Shown: positions 60,899 to 64,000 of the stretch, one piece after another | Numbering within the stretch: the first letter of the stretch is position 1 | Layout: the number at the start of each line of letters is the position of its first letter | Source of the DNA: an uncultured bacterium | GTDB taxonomy: Bacteria > Armatimonadota > Hebobacteria > CAIYQO01 | Direction of reading: 5' to 3' | NCBI GenBank assembly: GCA_903928345.1 | Contig: CAIYQO010000208.1 | Span: 1-64,000, forward strand | DNA: 64,000 nt | Made by a program: the position numbers and the translations under genes | The notes under the pieces: model-generated | What the model saw: the letters and a program-made list of their open reading frames with translations, nothing else | Told to the model about the DNA's origin: nothing | Databases searched by the model: none

Positions 60899-62131
60899 AT
60901 GGCGGGCGCGCGCTTCACCGTAGTGCTGGGCGTCACCGGCAGCATCGCCGCCTATAAGGCGGCGGAGCTGGTGCGGCGCCTGCGCGCGTTGCGCGACCCC
61001 GCCGATCCCGCGCGCCGCGTGCACGTGCGCTGCATCCTGACCGCCGGCGGCGCGCAGTTCATCACCCCTGTCACGCTGCAGACCCTCACGGGCAATCCGG
61101 TGTATCAGGAGCAGTTCGTCGCCGCGGAGGAGTGGGACGTGGAGCACGTGGGGCTGGCGGACGACGCCGACGTGCTGCTGATCGCCCCCGCCACCGCCAA
61201 CATCCTCGCCAAGCTCGACCTGGGGTTGGCGGACGATCTCCTCTCCACCGTGGCACTGGCCTGCACCGCGCCGTTGCTGCTCGCCCCCGCCATGAACGTG
61301 CACATGTGGGATCACCCCGCCACGCAGCGCCACGTGCGGCAACTGCAGGAGCGCGGGGCCCGCTGCATCGGCCCCGACGCCGGGGAGCTGGCGTGTGGCT
61401 ATGAAGGCCGCGGGCGCATGGCGGCGCCGGAAGCCATCGCCGACGCGGTAGCCGCCCTCTTCCTGGGCCGCGCGCGCGATCTGGCTGGGCGGCGCATACT
61501 CATCACCGCCGGGCCCACGCGCGAATACCTCGACCCCGTGCGCTACCTCTCCAACCCGAGCAGCGGCAAAATGGGCTACGCGCTGGCCGCCGCCGCGCAG
61601 GCGCGCGGCGCCGCCGTGACGCTGGTGAGCGGCCCGGTGACGTTGCCCCCGCCGCCGGGCGTGACGGTGGTGCCCGTGACCACCGCCGCGGAGATGGCGC
61701 AGGCCGCGCTGGCCGCCGCGCCGCACGCCGACATCATCATCGGCGCCGCCGCCCCCGCCGACTTCGCCCCCGCCGCTCGCGCCGCGCAGAAGATCAAAAA
61801 GACGGGCAAGGCGGAAGAAACGCTCACCCTGGTGCCCACCACCGACATCCTGGCCGCCATCGGTGCCGCGAAGACGTCCGGGCAGCTCCTCGTCGCCTTT
61901 GCCGCGGAGACGGAGCAGGTGGAGGCCCACGCCGCTGAGAAACTCGCTCGCAAACACGCCGACCTCATCGTCGCCAACGACGTCACCGCCCCCGGCGCCG
62001 GTTTCCAAGCCGACACCAACGCCGCCGTCCTCCTCACCGCGGACGGCACACGCACCGAGCTGCCGCTGCAAACGAAGGCGGCGATGGCGGAGCGGATATT
62101 GGACGCGGTGGTGGCGCTGGCACGGACCTAA
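60899..62131 (+). CDS. coaBC: Phosphopantothenoylcysteine synthetase/decarboxylase
   Basis: CoaBC performs two steps of coenzyme A synthesis. The 410-residue product has the FMN decarboxylase part (GVTGSIAAYKAAELVRRL, EHVGLADDADVLLIAPATAN, APAMNVHMW). The synthetase part begins TAGPTREYLDPVRYLSNPSSG near residue 203. Its length is normal. The start is ATG 60899 behind AGGGGAC. It is the last gene of the gmk unit. The usual rpoZ between gmk and coaBC is missing. Confidence 0.95.
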   Translation: MAGARFTVVLGVTGSIAAYKAAELVRRLRALRDPADPARRVHVRCILTAGGAQFITPVTLQTLTGNPVYQEQFVAAEEWDVEHVGLADDADVLLIAPATANILAKLDLGLADDLLSTVALACTAPLLLAPAMNVHMWDHPATQRHVRQLQERGARCIGPDAGELACGYEGRGRMAAPEAIADAVAALFLGRARDLAGRRILITAGPTREYLDPVRYLSNPSSGKMGYALAAAAQARGAAVTLVSGPVTLPPPPGVTVVPVTTAAEMAQAALAAAPHADIIIGAAAPADFAPAARAAQKIKKTGKAEETLTLVPTTDILAAIGAAKTSGQLLVAFAAETEQVEAHAAEKLARKHADLIVANDVTAPGAGFQADTNAAVLLTADGTRTELPLQTKAAMAERILDAVVALART

Positions 62132-63688
<1,557 letters not shown>

Positions 63689-63710
63689 GCCACCAAACGT
63701 GGTACAACAT

Positions 63711-63740
63711 CGGGGACGATTCCTGCGGGAGTCGTCCCCG
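63711..63740 (+). terminator. Terminator of eno
   Basis: CGGGGACGA (63711-63719) pairs with TCGTCCCCG (63732-63740), followed by TTGTCATT. Confidence 0.65.
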
Positions 63741-63760
63741 TTGTCATTGGAGGTCGCGAA

Positions 63761-64000
63761 ATGCCGGAACTCACACCGCCCGTCATCGCCGACGTGTTGC
63801 AGCAGCGCACGCCGGTGCATGACGTCAATACGGAGTACCACGAGCAGATCACCGGTCTGGAGAAGCTGGCGCTCTTCATCTCCGATCGCGTCGGCACGCC
63901 AGGATTCTTTCTGCTCATCGTGCTGTGGACCTTCCTGTGGCTCACGTGGAACTTCCTCGCCCCCGCGGCGCTGAAGTTCGATCCGCCGATGTCCTTCGTC
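63761..64000 (+). CDS. DUF1003-family membrane protein, cut by the window end
   Basis: The 80 codons seen (DVNTEYHEQITGLEKLALFI, then FFLLIVLWTFLWLTWNFLAP and KFDPP) match the start of DUF1003, a small membrane family of unknown function with two to three helices. The first helix is at about 48-68. The start is ATG 63761, seven bases after GGAGG. The stop lies beyond the window, and the usual length would be ~150-180 residues. Confidence 0.75.
   Translation, partial: MPELTPPVIADVLQQRTPVHDVNTEYHEQITGLEKLALFISDRVGTPGFFLLIVLWTFLWLTWNFLAPAALKFDPPMSFV

Overview
The window is about 64 kb of high-G+C bacterial chromosome. It has many housekeeping genes, no rRNA or tRNA gene that I could see, and no phage, CRISPR or transposase gene. 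Two pseudopilins (21798-22994 and 34869-35957) carry the segment [15 protein letters not shown] followed by an H-x9-DG motif. From memory this is typical of Armatimonadota. The gene mix fits an uncultured or environmental member of that phylum: glycosidase-like proteins, URO-D-type proteins, glycyl radical enzymes, DUF3160 and DUF1003 proteins. The phylum call is an inference.

Layout. 0.2-9.6 kb: a glycosidase-like protein, ppk, a protein of the 'quinate 5-dehydrogenase' family, small membrane proteins, and murB facing metX. 9.7-13.6 kb: a PspA-like protein followed by a AAA+ ATPase, then glyA. 13.9-19.2 kb: trpB without trpA, membrane or secreted unknowns, a 5'-nucleotidase-fold protein that has lost its active site, and two coupled small acidic proteins. 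19.5-27.6 kb: an HEFAH metallopeptidase-like protein, mtaB, a pseudopilin, a glycyl radical enzyme followed by a URO-D-family protein, and a DUF1835 protein. 27.7-41.4 kb: a 1412-residue secreted glycosidase-like protein, a second URO-D-family protein, citrate synthase, the second pseudopilin, glmS, a DUF6530-like protein, an SGNH hydrolase and a beta-propeller protein. 41.5-53.1 kb: a REPIN-like element, a DUF3160 protein, an FKBP isomerase, a second glycyl radical enzyme, a DUF4342 protein, a lipoprotein, a SurA/parvulin-like foldase, a KimA-type potassium transporter, a secreted alpha/beta hydrolase and a GmhA-like SIS protein. 53.2-64 kb: rpoD, dnaG, a lyxose-isomerase-type cupin, a CDF metal exporter behind a NiCo-type riboswitch, a zinc-ribbon/BON-like/gmk/coaBC operon, enolase and a truncated DUF1003 gene.

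Regulation is readable. Many genes have TTGACR-like and TANNNT boxes 17 bases apart plus a GGAGG-type ribosome site. A second set (metX, mtaB and both glycyl radical enzymes) has a -10 box 6-8 bases before the start codon and no ribosome site, which predicts leaderless mRNAs.

Intergenic space is rich in palindromic non-coding elements. These are three copies of a ~150-bp hairpin family, a 232-bp MITE-like element that fills the gap between two facing stop codons, a perfect 48-bp-arm hairpin, G-rich inverted repeats, and a REP-pair element whose two hairpins differ by compensating changes.

The strongest leads for new biology are the dead 5'-nucleotidase, the NiCo riboswitch with a Cys-tailed CDF, the leaderless glycyl radical enzymes that lack a local activase, the PspA/AAA+ pair, and the repeat families.
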